Source of the DNA: Erythroxylum novogranatense
Lineage: Eukaryota > Streptophyta > Magnoliopsida > Malpighiales > Erythroxylaceae
Reading direction: 5' to 3'
Assembly: GCA_029891385.1 (NCBI GenBank)
Contig: CM057231.1
Span: 64,959,103 to 65,023,102, forward strand
DNA: 64,000 nt
Under the pieces are notes generated by a model, which was given only the letters and a program-made list of their open reading frames with translations, did not search any database and was not told where the DNA came from. This document shows positions 23,696-35,308 of this stretch, one piece after another. The position numbers were made by a program, and so were the translations under genes. The stretch's first letter is position 1. Each line of letters opens with the position of its first letter.

Positions 23696-26600
23696 TCTTG
23701 GGCACCGATTTCGGAACCCAACTATGGATCAGAAATGTGAGCTCACAAATGTTGGGCACCCTATCCGAAGCCCAACTTCGGATACTGAACGTGAGCTTGA
23801 TCCTAAGGAATTTCCTTGAACGTCATCGATTCCTCTTCTTGAGCGTCATAAACATACTTGAGCCTATTTCCATATAGGGTTCTGTCCATGAATCCTTATT
23901 AAGCATCATTCCACAATGCTGGTGTGCCTATGAAAATCAAATGTCGACAACCAACTTGCTCTAAATTAATGTAAACATACAACTCATAACTGAACTACTT
24001 AAATTTATCATTTCATTACTCAAGCAATCGAGTTCGAAAATACTTTGTTTTCAAATCAAAAGCCACACCATTGGTTTAATTACAAAAAATACAAAGTAGC
24101 AGATATAGAAATTCCTTTACGCTCTCGAACACTTGATCTTCTAGCTATAACCTGAGGATGGGATAGAGAGGGGTGAGCTTGAAAGCTCGTGGGTAACAGT
24201 TTATAACAAATGAATAAGCAAAAGCCTTGAAAACTTTTTCTTGTCTTAGAAACTTCCCTTGAGTTCATAAAATGCATGTTTCTTGGGCTTTCAGCCAAAA
24301 TCTATAAGTTGCAAAACATGAATGCATCAAACTTGACCAAACATATCATAAGCACATAATCACATCATAATGGTTTAGGTAAGTCCAAAACATGTCGCTC
24401 TACACATTTCCATCAAAATGGTCCTGTATAGTCATAAATTCTTGAGGGAGTCCTTGAGGGAGCTCCATGCCACTAGCAGGCAGGAGGGAGAAGCCTTTGA
24501 CTTGGGTCAACGTGCACGTGACGGTTCTTGAGGGACTACCACAAACCCACATAACACATAGATTTAAAAATCTTGTAAACTTGTTGCCCAAAATGGCACT
24601 TTTCTTGAAAACTTGCTTATCATATACTTGATGTATATCTTGAAAACCATTCTTGAAAAACATGATTTCATAAACATGCATCTTTTTCAAAATATCACTC
24701 ACTTCATGTAACAAACATATAGCATATCTCACAAGTCATTCATAAACAATAATGCAGCACTTATGATGCAAATAAAATCAGAAAACTTCTTTAATTTAAA
24801 GAAAACTGTAGTAGCTTATTTATTTTATAAACATGTACCCACATTGATTTCCCTGCTTAAAGACTTGACTTGCTCAAAATGCCTCTTCTCTTTGCAAACA
24901 ACCTGAGGTATCAAAGGTTCTTTCTATGGTTCCTCTTGATCCCTTTAACAATAACAAAAATCCCGCTCAATAGGGTTTTCAATTGAAAATTCCACAAAAC
25001 ATAATCACTGAGATGGGTCCTAAAATACTTAAACCCAAGCCTTTTCTAACTTCATGAACCAAATTCTTTTCAAAAACCCAAAAGTTTCAAAAATGATCTT
25101 ACCTTAATTCTTCACCAAATGAAGGGATCCTTGTGCTCAACAGAAAGCTCTTGTCTTCCTCTACCTTTTTCTCTTCTTGAACAACCTCAAAATCTCTCTT
25201 GAAGGCTACGAGAATTTAAACCCTAGTTTGTTTTCTCTTCTTTCTCTCTTTCATTCTTTTTCATGTTTTCTCTCCCTTATCTCTTTTCTCATCCACACAT
25301 TTTTCTTTTCCAGAATCTTCTCATTCATTGTTTCTTTTATTTATAAGCAAGACAATACATCTTCCAATTATGCCCTTAACGAGTCTAAAAAGTCCATTTC
25401 ACCCTTCCTCATAAGCTTATGTTCTTTAAAACTTAAGTGTCTTGCCACACATACCCTTGAAAAATCTAACATAACACTTTCTTCCAGAAAAAAGGTCTAC
25501 TATTGCCTTAAGTTTCCAATGCCACTGAAATCATTCCATTTGGTTCTGTGATTGAAAAGATTTACTTCAAACATTTTTTTGATTGCTCTTGTCCAAAATA
25601 GTATACTATGCACAACTTCCATATGAATTTTAAACATCTTAGAGACTTAATTAGATTCTATTTTCTTCATACAATTTGTAGCTCCGTGTCTCTAGCTTTC
25701 TCCAAATCAAAAATGATCTCACTTGTAGTTCTACTGATCCCGAAATCATCAAAATACTAAAGTATGTTTAGTGGGATAATACCAGTTTATATTACTTAAG
25801 GCCACACTCATTGAACCCGTCTTACCTTTTTCACTCAATCTTTCTTACTTCATTTCAGATAGCTTTGATTTTTGGTGAATATGTAGAGAAAAGTCTTACG
25901 AATCTAATGTTTCAAGAATCAAATCATTTGGAGGTTTAGTGAAGAAGTTATGGTCAAAAGAAGCAACCATGCTTTTGACCTCAAGCATACTGAACCTATT
26001 TCGGGAAAACAGCTATAACTTTCTGTAGAAATTTCTGATTGAGTTGTTCTTTGGATATTTCAAACGAATACTTCAAGATCTACGACTCTCATGAAGATGT
26101 CAAAGGCTAATTCTTTCATCTGATGGGTCAAAAATAAAGCAGACGATATGATGTCATTTTGAGACGAAGTGACATCATCAGATGATACAAGGTTGGAAAC
26201 ATTACCATAACCTTCCCTAAAGATATCAGATTAAGGTGTTCTTTATATGGTTGGAAATAAGAATTCAAGGGATACAACTCTTATGAAGAAGTCCAAGGCA
26301 AATTCTTTCATCTACAGGGTCGAAAATAAAGCAGACTATATGACATCATTTTTTAGACAAAGTGACATCATCAGATGATACAAGGTTGGAAAAATTACCA
26401 TAACTTTCTTTAAAGATATCAGATTAAGATTTTCTTTATATATTTAGAAAGAGGACTTCAATATCTACAACTCTCATGAAGATCTCAAAGACCAATTCCA
26501 ACGTTTGAAGGGTGGAAAAGAAAGTAGACTATGATGACATCATTTTGAGACGATGATGACATCATCAGACTATACTGATTGGGAAAATCTCTATAACTTT

Positions 26601-27856
26601 CCCTAAAGACATAGGATTAGGGTTTTCTTTATATGGTTGGAAATAAGACGTCAACATCTACAACTTTTATGAAGACCTCAAAGACCAATTCTAACATTTT
26701 AATGGTGGAAAAGAAAGCAGACGATGATGACATCATTTTGAGATTATGATGACATCATCAGACGATACAGATTGGGAAAATCTCTATAACTTTCCTTACA
26801 GATATCGAATTAGGGTGTTCTTTATATGGTTGGAAAGAAGACTTCAAGATATACAACTCTCATGAAGATTTAAAAGATCGATTCTAACGTTTGAAGGGTG
26901 GAAAAGAAAGCAGACTATGATGATGTCATAGATTGGGAAAATCTCTATAACTTTCCCTATAGACATCAGATTAGGGTGTTCTTTATATGGTTGGAAAGAG
27001 GACTTCAAGATCTAAAACTCTCATGAAGACTCAAAGACCAATTCCAACCTTTGAAGGGTAGAAAATGGATCAGAAGGTGAGGATAAATAGTAACTGAGAT
27101 GGTCAAATTGAGACGCAAAAAGTCAAACTGAGACGGTCAAACTAAGACGATGCTGACGTCATATTGAGATGATGATGACGTCATTTTGAGACGGAAGCAA
27201 AATGAGACTGTCAAACTGAGACGCAAAAGGTCAAACTAAGATGGAGTCTAAGGCTGAAGCAATTAAAAGAGCATAATTTTCAGCTCAGATGTCCAAAATT
27301 TTCATGCTATATACCGTTGGAAAAATAAAAGAAATATCTACAACTTTCCAGAAGGAAACTTTGCTTAAATCTATTTATATCAATCCCAAATTTGCCTCTA
27401 AAGTCTGAAGATAAATTTTCCATTCATACTCCAACACTGCACCCAATTCTTAGCTGCATGACAAATTTTGGGATTCTTAGAGACAGAATTGAAATTCGAT
27501 GTCTTCATATGAAATGTAGCCATATATCTCTATTTTAATCCAAATAAAAAATCATCTCATTTGGACAAATAGAGAAAACGTTGTGGCTAAAACACTGAAG
27601 AATACTCAAGGAATATTTTCCAGAACAACTCTTTATTTCAAAATCTTTCCTTACACAACTCATACCAAAATCTCTTATTCACCAAAAAAATCGTAGTAAA
27701 TATTGAATCTATCCACATTTCTCATTCTCTACTTCACTCTTTTCTATCATTTCTTTCTTCAAGAAATTTCATTTATTTGTTCTTAACTCTTGACTAATCA
27801 CCAAATTTTCTTATTCAATAGTTCTAATCTTTCACGAAAAGTTCAAGGTCCAACAT
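23696..27856 (-). repeat. G3 5' LTR (4.2 kb)
   Basis: Minus strand from TGTTGGACCTTGAAC at 27856 to about 23696 (TCTTGGGCACC on plus, near a TGTTGGGCACC copy at 23750, giving a ~55-bp imperfect tandem repeat at the end). The last 2.5 kb matches 9109-11047 and 22190-22669. Very long for an LTR, partly because of the ~190-bp tandem array. The left end is set by the primer-binding site and is uncertain by a few bases. Confidence 0.75.
26190..27000. repeat. ~190-bp tandem units, G3 5' LTR copy
   Basis: Anchors near 26190, 26384, 26578, 26771 and 26932 give a period of about 193 bases, the last unit shortened. Each unit carries TGATGACATCATCAGA, GGGAAAATCTCTATAAC and CTTCAAGATCTACAAC-like blocks. 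Downstream, 27080-27240 has short GAGACGGTCAAACTGAGACG repeats and two TGACGTCA sites. Confidence 0.75.
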
Positions 27857-28490
27857 GTTTCCTATTTCACAACCTCTTCTATCTTCCTCGAATCTACGTG
27901 CACTCCTTGCTCTAAAATCACATGTCCAAGAAATGTCACTTCCTTTAGCTAAAATTCACATTTGTCAAATTTGGCATGCAACTCGTTCTTCCTCAGTGTC
28001 TCCAAAGAAATTGTTAAATGTTCCTCATGCTCCTTAATACTCTTAGAATAGACCAAAATATCATCAATAAAGACAATGACAAATTGTTCTAAGAAAGGCT
28101 TAAAGACTCCACTCATCAAGTCCATGAAAGTTGCAGGTGCATTCGTCAACCCAAAAGGCATGACTACAAACTCAAAGTGGCCATACCATATTATAAAAGC
28201 AATCTTTAAGACTTCAGACTCCTTTATCCTCAACTGGTGGTAACCTGATCTCAAAAACTTATCTTGGAAAACCCTTTCCCCTTATAACTAATCAAATAAG
28301 TCATTTATGCGTGGAAGAGGATATCTATTCTTGATAATGACATGATTGAGCCTCCTATAATCTATACACATCCTCAACAATCCATATTTTTTCTTTACAA
28401 AAAGGACCAGAGCTCCCCAAAGTGAAAAGCTAGGCCTAATGTACCCTTTATCCAACAATTCTTCTAATTGCTCTTAAATTCCTTCAATTT
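27857..28490 (-). pseudogene. G4 reverse transcriptase fragment
   Basis: Frame 28254-27949 reads [40 protein letters not shown] and [10 protein letters not shown], i.e. palm motifs of a Gypsy RT with the FIDD pair. The upstream part (28490-28255) is recognisable in other frames, and the segment with the first catalytic Asp is out of frame. After KCEF a TAG replaces the usual Trp. The gene stops at 27857 where G3 inserted; RNase H and integrase would lie left of the window. Confidence 0.85.
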
Positions 28491-28675
28491 CGTTAGAGCC
28501 ATTCGGTAAGGCAGAATTGATATCAGTGGAGTACCTAGAAGAAGTTCAATGGAAATTTTAATTTTTCCAGGTGGTAGTATTCTTGGTAATTCCTCGGGAA
28601 AGACATCCAGGAATTACATGACCACAAGAATTTCTTCTAATTTTCCTCCATTTCCCTTTGTGTCTACCACATAGG

Positions 28676-29183
28676 CTAAAATGCTTCACATCCTTTTCTC
28701 ATCATCTTCTTTGTTTTCCGAGTCGAGACAATTCTAGTTGGACTTACTTTTCTATCCCCTATAAACACCACCTTTCTATCGTTGTCAAATTCGAACTCCA
28801 CTATCGTCTGTTTGCAATCCAAGTTCGCATTATACTTCTCTAAGGTGTTCATACCCAAAATCACATATAATCCTCCGATCTTCAATGGCATTAGGTCCAC
28901 CACTAATTGTTCTCCTCTAATATGTATCTCACAATCTCTATAAACTTGAGTAATCACAATATATTGGCCCATTGGAGTACTAACCATTAAAGGAGTTTCC
29001 AATGGGCTCAATTCTTTACCATACATAATTCTACTTGATGAAACAAACGAATGGGTAAAACCCGGATCGATCAAAACAATTACACCATCATTAAATAATT
29101 TAACTGTAACAGTCATAATTTCTATAGCAGTATCTATGTCCTCTTGTATTATTGCAAACACTCTAGTTGGTGCTTGCCCCCTT
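28676..29183 (-). pseudogene. G4 retropepsin-like protease
   Basis: An open frame with VIVLIDPGFTHSFVSSS (D-P-G active site with Phe where Ala/Ser is usual), STPMGQYIVITQVYRDCEIHI, LVVDLMPLKIGGLYVILGMN and NANLDCKQTIVEF. This is the Tekay/Del-style protease of the same element as the RT to its left. It is truncated at its N-terminal side by insertion of G5 at 29184; the gag part resumes at 46691. Confidence 0.85.
29179..29183. other. Target-site duplication of G5 (left)
   Basis: CCCTT directly before the first G5 LTR, matching CCCTT at 46691-46695 directly after the last. Exact 5-bp match. Confidence 0.85.
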
Positions 29184-29792
29184 TGTAACATCCCGTTACC
29201 GGTGTGATGGGTATGTCGGAAATTTGGATCGGGTTAGGATTGAGTACAAGAAAATGTTGCATTGCTCATGCATTACAGTTTCGATAGTCATTGGTAACTG
29301 ATTATTGATTGTATAAGCATATATATATATGTACATACATGTATGACAAATTCCCGACTTGATTATGTAAATCAGAAATTTGGTTATAATCGTTCAGATG
29401 AGGATTGGATTGTGAAAATTGGAAATTGAGTAATAAGTGTATAAATTAGGTTTTGAATATGGAATTGGAGTGAATTTGGATTTAGAGGAATGGAAACTGA
29501 AATTTGAGTATAGGAAAGGGTATGTTCAAATTTTGTGAATTTATGGGAATTTTTCCGAAATTTTTAGAGTGTTAGATTCGGACCGAAAAATTGGCTTAGT
29601 GACTGATTAATTTGATTCCGGGTCCGAGATGGATTGACAATTGATACGAAACAATTTGAATTGTGATTTTGGGAATTTTTATTTACAGCTATTGCGAAAT
29701 CGGGAGGAAATTAGAATAAGATTTGGATTGATAGACCCTAAGATTTGGACTTGTGGCAATTAAATTGCCAAACAAGCCCTAGATCCCTTTTG

Positions 29793-29800
29793 TATATAAA
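29793..29800 (+). promoter_or_regulatory. Putative TATA box, G5 LTR1
   Basis: TATATAAA followed by GTGAACTTG, 610 bases into the LTR. LTR3 keeps the same site and LTR2 has CATATAAA. Suggests a ~640-bp U3 and a very long R region. Confidence 0.5.
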
Positions 29801-30194
29801 GTGAACTTGTTTGATTTTAGTGATCCACGAAAATCTCTTTACTTTCAAAAGAAATGGAGTTTTGTCGTGGGTGAGATTAGCTGGGATTTGGAGTTTCTTG
29901 GAGAAATTTTGAAGGTTTCTAGCTTGAATCAAGTAAGTTTCTATGTGTTTATGATTTAAATCGTTTAGTTTGATCATTGATTTGAGTATGAAATTGTTTA
30001 GAAAGTTTCGGATGATAGGGTTTTTGTTGATTTTCATTTGGGTTTTGATGAATAATGAGTTTTTGATGGATTTGAGGTTAGAAATAAGTTGGGTTTAATG
30101 TTTAAAATTGATTGAAAGTGTTTAGAATGGATTTGGATGAGTTTAGATCAGAAGATCAGAGAATTTCTGGGTTTCGGGCGTGAATTTGGGTTCG

Positions 30195-30390
30195 CACACC
30201 GTGACGTGTTCATCATACGCCGTGGCAAGCAAATCCTCCTTCGCACGCCGCGACGTGTACATCGCACGCCGCGGCGAGCGAAATTTTGTCACACGCCGCG
30301 GCGAGTGGTAGCGATCACGCTGCGAGGCGCTCTCGTATACGCCGCGACGTATGCTAGAGGAGGGAGTCTCGCCGCGGCGAGGACACTGTT
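30195..30390. repeat. CG-palindrome islet, LTR1
   Basis: About eight copies of a motif near ACGCCGCGGCGA (variants ACGCCGCGACGT, TCGCCGCGGCGAG) within 190 bases, in a strongly AT-rich LTR. The core CGCCGCGGCG is a perfect palindrome. Equivalent islets: 36325-36515 and 42207-42445. Confidence 0.75.
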
Positions 30391-31612
30391 GAAGGCCGAG
30401 GGTGATCTTTTTAATTGGAGAAATTTGAGTTCAAATTTGAATTGGTTTTAATTGATGGCAATTTTGAGGATTTATTTCTTATGAGTTTGGCTATTGGATC
30501 AATTGAATTTTTTAGATTAGAAATTACAATTTAGAAGAAATGAAATCAAATGATTATGAGATGATTGTTACAAGTAATGAGTTTGGGGTTTTGATTTTAA
30601 ATGAATTGGTTCCTTAATGATTAATTGGAATTTGGAGATTTAGAATTTTGAATGTGACTTTAGAGTATGGAAATTGGTAAATTGAATTATGGTATCTGAA
30701 ATTGTTATGAATTAGAGTGAGAGTGATCAAATTGAGAAAATTCGGGAATTGGATCGGGAATGTCATAACATGTATAGTATTGATCACATTTGTTAAATAT
30801 GCATTATTGACTATTGAAATTGGTATAATTGGTAATGTGAGATTATTTGGCTGTTTTTAAAGGCACCGATGGAGTAATTCCACGGATATCTTTGGGACTT
30901 CTAGTTATAGCTCGAGAGTGCGGTGAGTAACCTAGTTGGTTCCTCAGCCTTTATGTGTTTTATATTTTGCAATGATGCCATGTGGCGATAATGGAGGGAT
31001 ATATATGTGCTTGTTTTGATTGATTTCGGACCACGGGTGTCCGAAGTATTTGAACATGATATTGAAGTGTAATTTGTGAATGCTGCTGTGAAATGATTGT
31101 GAATGTGATCTGATATGTGTGTAGTGTGTATGGAAATATGACTGAACGTGTGGAATCCATAATTGGTTAATAAATAATGGTTATGACTGGAGCATATTCT
31201 GATCGGAGCTATAAGCTCATCAATTGTGAAAAGAGAATAGTGCATACCCAGAGGGCTCTCCTATCCTTAATGTGAGTGAGCAGTAGTGCATACCCCGGGG
31301 GCTCTCCTACTTGCTTAAAATGTGATTATCAGGAATGAACCGAGCTTTGAGCTCGAGGGAGTCGATGTATACCCAGAGGCTCTCCTACTCCCTAAGTGTA
31401 TCTGAATTCTGTTCCGTTAAGCGTCCAGTCACAACTCAAAGTAAAACAATGGAAATTATGGGAAGAGATTTGTGTGTGCAGTGTCGATATGTATGTGAAT
31501 AGTTTGAAAGGTGATACGCCTTATATGTGTACAAATTGGCAATGCCTGAGTTAATTTGGAATGTGATAATATGTGATAAGATGTGAATTGTTTGGTTATG
31601 CATGCGTTGAGT

Positions 31613-31652
31613 GAACCATCGATGATGGTTTCTCACTGAGTTTGAAAACTCA
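31613..31652 (+). other. Twin stem-loop block, G5 LTR1
   Basis: GAACCATCGATGATGGTTT (31613-31631) and TGAGTTTGAAAACTCA (31637-31652). Copies are at 37736-37775, 43673-43712 and 46289-46328. It is followed in all copies by an ATTTTTCAGGA-like stretch. Confidence 0.6.
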
Positions 31653-32018
31653 CCCAACATTGCAATTATTTTTCAGGAATTGAAGAGTACCCTGTTAGTA
31701 AAACGGGAGTATGTTTGCAGGATTCAAGTGAAGGTCAGAAGTCGGGATCAGTTTGTGTCTGCATTACATGCCTTTATTTTTGTAATAAAGTGTTTATTTG
31801 TATTTGTGAAATTGACCTCAGTGGCTTTTTAAAATGTGTGTATTGAAATTGGATGTGATTGAATGAGTACCCAATTTGGGTATGGAATTCTGCACATGTG
31901 TTTTAAAAAAAAGAATAATGTACCGATTTACGAATGAGTGGTTAGACGCCACCCTCAGCGACACGACTCGGATATCACCATCGATATCGGGTTCGAGTCT
32001 TCATGAGTGGGTGTTACA

Positions 32019-35000
32019 ATTAGGTATCGAGCCGTAGTACAATCTTACATGGGCGTTCGAAAATGTGTCAAGTTGCATGCATTTAAGTCATGTCATGGCG
32101 CATAAAGGAAAACTCGATCCCCGCCTAGTATATGAGTCACATGTAGGAGCCTGTACCAATTGTTTCAGTCGTTAGAATTTGTGAGGGCATTGATGATATA
32201 TCATAATGGGATAAATGCCAACAGGGATATCATGAAATCGAAAAAAGGTATATGATTCGATTTTACAAATGAAGATTGAGTGTATTGGTACTAGTGGATA
32301 CATTATGGAAGGCGATATCCGGGTTATACCCCCGGTATATCCTTGAATGTGAGATAGATATAAATATGTTCTGAACTGATAGAGGAAATTAGAGCTATGA
32401 TAGAAATGACAAGAGTACAAGTGTATAATGTGGATGAAATGAAAGGTTATAATTGAGATTGATTACTGTGACGAGTGTTATGAAAAATGATTTATGAATG
32501 TTACTCGATTACATTAGAGAGAAATCAAGAATGATGGTATATATATGTGATGTTGCCTTTTTAGTGTGAAAATAGAAGGGTGTGATGTAATAATGAAAAG
32601 ATTGAGAGGTAAGACAATGATACTGATAAGTGAAACAGATGTTCCGGTTTAGTTGATTTGCCTAAGTGAATACACACCTGATTATGGGAGCCCCATGGTA
32701 AGTGAAAAATATTAACCGAAATTGTCTCGTGTATGTGGAGATGGCATGAGAAGTAAATTAAGGAGATGATTGTAGTGTATAAAGTTCGAATGAGAAAAGA
32801 AAGTGTTTATGAGAAATCAATTGAGAAAGAAGGGAGACTGTTAATGTGGTACCAAAAAGAGAAAGGTTATCTAAAGTTAAATGTGATTAAAGAGTTCTTA
32901 GTAGTATAAGCTATTAATGGGTAAATTGATGAGAATACATTTTCAAATAAGATGTGATGATTATAGTGATTTATTGGGAATGAATTGAAATTGTTACATG
33001 TTGAGGACTTGATCATGATATAATCCTCACGAGTGAGGATAGGTGCTGAAAAGAGAGTATTGTGTATCCTTAGTGTAAGTGACTAATTGGTACATCGATT
33101 CAATGATTTTTCTGGTACGGACCTCATTGAACGGTATTAAAAAGGATGTTCTGATGATATGGATTATGGCATAGATTGATCTGCATGGGATATTGTGTAT
33201 GGTTGGAAACTGAGTCCCTGTGGCATAGAGAATGACTGACAAGAAATGTGATGACTGTGATATTGAGGAATTTCATAAGTAGTATTGATGAAAATAGTAA
33301 GAAATTTACTTGCAAAGAAGAATTTACCTGAATTGGATTAAGTTGCTCGAATGATTCAATTAAATAGTGATCAATGCAAGGACTGTATAGAGATAAATTT
33401 GAAATGAATTACAAGTTAATTCGGAGTCTTGATTCTAGCAGAGACTCGAGCGTAAGAGGTAGAAAATGCTTTCATTATGATGATGAGATGAATCCAATTA
33501 TGTAAGAGAATTACTGAACATTAAGAAAATAGTAATTGCGAATATGAGGAGAAAATAGATTCGTGTATGGTTTGTGTAATTATGTGCTGAAAATACGAAA
33601 TTGATTTGATGAATGTTTATTTAACGCAGGCAGTGACCTATTGCAAATAAATTGGGTTATGTGGAGAAATTAGGGTAAAAGGAACATATGTCAGAATATG
33701 TTGTGATGGAATTGAGAAAATTATAAAAAAAAATCATTCCTCATTGGAGACTTTTGATATTTAAAGAGTTATACAAATTGATCACTGGTATAAGGAATTT
33801 TGGATTGAAATTGTCCGAGGTGACAATGCCCTAATAGTATTGTGCTACTGAAAAGTAAAGTGTCTTGAGTGCATTCAGATTGGGAAATGATGAAGATCAT
33901 CGATGATCGATTAAATGCATTTGAAAAGTAAAGAAGATAAATCGCACAGATGAGGAAATTGTATCTATCACGAACTTCATAAGAGTGAATTTGACCTTGA
34001 TTGAATAAATAGTGGATGAATTATTATTCAAAATGGCATTGAGAGACTTAATGACGATAGGGTATGGATACAATGCTAAATTGTTAGGGACTTATATATG
34101 TATACGGATTTGGAGATTTTGCATTATATATCGAAATGTCCCAAAAAGGTTTTATGTGTCGATGAAAGTGTGTAAAGTGATTTTTGTACCTTGGGACAAG
34201 TAAAACTTCATGGGCTGTATTGTGATTGATGATTTGAGATCTGTTGTAATGAGTGTTGCTCTAAAAGCTTGGAGACAAAAATTGTACTGAAACAATTGAA
34301 GATGTCTACGAATGTGCAAATCAATAGTGATAGAGGTATTTTGTGAATTCGAAAGATTTTAAAAGAATTAAGCGATTGAATAATTCAAATTATGCTAGTC
34401 ATGAAATTAAATGGATTGAATAGGAAATTCAAATGAGATGATCGCAATTTGAGCGATAAGGTTTTGATTGTATGACTGAGCAAAAAAAAAAAGAAAGTAT
34501 TATTTGTTATTAGAATTTCGAAACTGGTGTGTATATTTAAAAAGATCGGCAAAGACCAAATTAAGGTGTTGACATTTGCGAATGTTATCGAGAAACTGTT
34601 AGAGAAATCGCGAGAAGCGATTAGAGTATTATGGTTTAATACGAGCAAATCGAAGAGGAATTGATAGTTTAGCGTGTTAAATCGAATGATTATAGGTGTG
34701 AGTAACCAACAGATTTGATTGTTGGAGATAAATGTGAAATTGATATTTTGGAGTTCATAGAGACATGAGATTGAGGTAAAGTCCAGACTGATTGTATGCA
34801 TATCAATCGTTATATTGGTGATTGAACTTTAAAGAAATGTAAGTTGATAATTGTGTAAGGAAATGTTTCGAAGTATACCGCCTCGGCCAAGATACACTGA
34901 GATAGAGATAAAGGTAAAGTTGGGAGAAACGGAATTTGTTATTAGTGGCCTTGATGTGACCGTGTTGTGAATCAATTTATGGATTGGCAAGTCAGTAGCA

Positions 35001-35308
35001 ACCTAAAAGATGAATTGGATTAAGTAAAGTGTTATATGGATGAAATAGGAATATTGATATGATCGTAAGTGTGTGTTATTGGTGTTGAATTTGAAAAATT
35101 GCGAGTAATCATAAAGAAATCGTTAAAACAAAGGTATAGTTTGAGAAAGAAAAAAGTAAGTGATTTTATTAATTTTAGTAAATTGGCGAAATTAGTTTTG
35201 TATTGATATAGTGTAAAAAGACATTTTAGAAATCGGAATAATTCCCCTATCTTCTTAATCAATCGTATACGAAATTTTGAGGACGAAATTTTATTAGGAG
35301 GGGAGAAT
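32019..35308 (+). other. G5 interior 1, non-coding
   Basis: 3.3 kb, very AT-rich, with no frame I can assign. The primer-binding site is damaged here (AGGTATCGAGCC instead of TGGTATCAGAGCC). The 3' end reads AAATTTTGAGGACGAAATTT then TTAGGAGGGGAGAAT, the same as the end of G2 pol plus its polypurine tract. So the interior descends from a Tekay-type element whose coding region has been lost or scrambled. It has ~237 bp (34328-34567) missing from interior 2. Confidence 0.75.

Larger units (their letters stand above)
29184..32018 (+). repeat. G5 LTR1
   Basis: TGTAACATCCCGTTACC to GGGTGTTACA, 2835 bp. Contains a TATA box (29793), a CG-palindrome islet (30195-30390), three CATACCC(A/C)(G)GGGCTCTCC-like motifs (31240-31390), the twin stem-loop (31613-31652) and AATAAA (about 31782). 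Long minus-strand reading frames in it recur in LTR2 and LTR3 only because the LTRs are copies. Confidence 0.9.
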
